From positions 434,001 through 498,000 of the forward strand of contig NZ_SDDZ01000001.1 of the NCBI RefSeq assembly GCF_004115975.1: a DNA stretch of 64,000 nucleotides, given 5' to 3'. This document shows, piece after piece, positions 63,408 to 64,000 of the stretch. The notes under the pieces were generated by a model that was given only the letters and a program-made list of their open reading frames with translations, was not told the origin of the DNA and did not search any database. Position 1 is the first letter of the stretch, and each line of letters starts with the position of its first letter. This stretch comes from Gelidibacter gilvus. GTDB lineage: Bacteria; Bacteroidota; Bacteroidia; Flavobacteriales; Flavobacteriaceae. Position numbers and translations under genes: made by a program.

Positions 63408-64000
63408 ATGGCAAGACCAACTCCTAAATCATTAAAAGACAAAGACAAGACAAGTCTAAGAAAGTCTTTCAGTGCTTTGGTATTTATTCCCCGATTCTTT
63501 AAGGAAATCTGGAAGACCAATAAAAAATTATTTCTATTATCGGCGTTTTGCCGACTTGTAGGTGCCCTTTTACCTGTGGTTATCTTATGGGTTGGTAAGC
63601 TTATTATTGATGAGATTATTCTTCAAACTCAGATAGACGCCTCAGATCTAACACAACTGTGGACCTATGTGGGTATTGAATTGGGTCTCATCGTCCTTTC
63701 TGATCTCATGAGTCGCGCCATTTCATTGACCGACGGTCTTTTGGGAGATGCTTACTCCATAGAATCTTCAGTTACCATTATTAAAAAAACCAATCAAATA
63801 GATATCAGTCTCTTGGAAGATTCTGAGTTCTATGATAAATTGGAACGCGCCAGGATGCAAACTGCAGGGCGTGTAGGGCTTTTGTCTAATGCCTTAGGCG
63901 AAGTTCAGAGTTTGATTTCCATTACCACACTCGTTGCAGGATTGATCTACTTTGAACCCTATCTGATTATTTTATTGGTGTTAAGTATCATCCCTTCTTT
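63408..64000 (+). CDS. ABC exporter, N-terminal membrane part (3' truncated by window end)
   Basis: The frame opens at ATG 63408 (MARPTPKSLKDKDKTS) and runs to the window edge, 197 codons visible. It has a basic N-terminus, two predicted membrane helices (about 42-65 and 80-105) and a helical cytoplasmic loop with a coupling-type segment (SLLEDSEFYDKLERARMQ), the pattern of ABC exporter membrane domains. The ATPase part lies outside the window. It follows repeat-like sequence (GTTCAGTTGGCAGTTGGCAG, CGGTCACCCGTC twice). The substrate is unknown. Confidence 0.75.
   Translation, partial: MARPTPKSLKDKDKTSLRKSFSALVFIPRFFKEIWKTNKKLFLLSAFCRLVGALLPVVILWVGKLIIDEIILQTQIDASDLTQLWTYVGIELGLIVLSDLMSRAISLTDGLLGDAYSIESSVTIIKKTNQIDISLLEDSEFYDKLERARMQTAGRVGLLSNALGEVQSLISITTLVAGLIYFEPYLIILLVLSIIPS

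Noticed and set aside
1-64000. tRNA or rRNA genes
   Set aside because: Reading the gaps showed no cloverleaf with a CCA end or rRNA-like conserved blocks; a covariance search would be decisive.

Overview
The window looks like chromosome of a low-GC member of the Flavobacteriaceae (Bacteroidota). Three things support this: the protein families (PorW/SprE-type C-terminus, bactofilin, HU/CCDC81-SPOR protein, DUF4292 lipoprotein, SdhC as a single b558 subunit); an ATP synthase locus without atpD/atpC; and repeated Bacteroidota-type promoter elements (TAnnTTTG, several with TTG about 20 nt upstream) with few Shine-Dalgarno sites. No rRNA, tRNA or CRISPR array was seen.

Layout. 0-7.3 kb: end of a sprE/porW-like gene, bactofilin, AtpZ-like and DUF6168 membrane proteins, then atpB-E-F-H-A-G. 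A degenerate four-helix-bundle gene with its own flanking repeats sits between atpA and atpG. 7.4-14.1 kb: a hydrolase/ECF sigma/membrane protein operon, a VIT-family transporter, an Fe-S flavin oxidoreductase, and a GIN-domain lipoprotein with a GbsR/MarR-like regulator that appear to share an operator-like motif. 14.4-15.7 kb: a compact two-gene cassette (DUF1828/DUF1829 plus a DUF6978-like partner) bounded by imperfect 14-bp inverted repeats. 16-24.3 kb: an exact 1969-bp-period triplication of a membrane FlgO/TolB-like plus TPR gene, the third copy broken by a stop codon, lying between a dead fragment and the intact copy of an MsbA-type ABC exporter gene. 24.5-31.6 kb: dihydrouridine synthase (and a decayed partial copy), a methyltransferase, a zinc-finger/FAD monooxygenase fusion, a lipoprotein, a flippase and dut. 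31.6-33.0 kb: a 265-bp tandem array of truncated GIY-YIG genes, each followed by the same hairpin, ending in one intact gene. 33-44 kb: nucleotidyltransferase, TPR protein, DUF4292 lipoprotein, EnvC-like factor, thioesterase, SPOR protein, dprA, a membrane-anchored MutS-like ATPase and an M28 peptidase. 43.9-47.4 kb: sdhBAC. 47.6-54.4 kb: aminopeptidase P, aspartate kinase, an ACT-like protein, BrnQ, a hydrolase and three tandem small zinc-ribbon proteins. 54.4-64 kb: thiL, then sufA-B-(lipoprotein)-C-D-S-(META lipoprotein)-E-DUF59, and the start of another ABC exporter.

How the genes work together: the atp and sdh loci serve oxidative phosphorylation; the suf cluster supplies Fe-S clusters, including those of SdhB and the Fe-S flavoenzyme; lysC, the ACT-like protein and BrnQ form an amino-acid neighbourhood; flippase, nucleotidyltransferase, EnvC-like and SPOR genes form an envelope neighbourhood.

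The most distinctive feature is the density of short intergenic hairpin repeats, several of which carry a second repeat family in their loop. The hairpin TTCCTGCGAAGGCAGGAA recurs at many loci and is built into the GIY-YIG array, which makes a REP-like, nuclease-associated element the best candidate for an undescribed system here. The inverted-repeat-bounded two-gene cassette is the second candidate.
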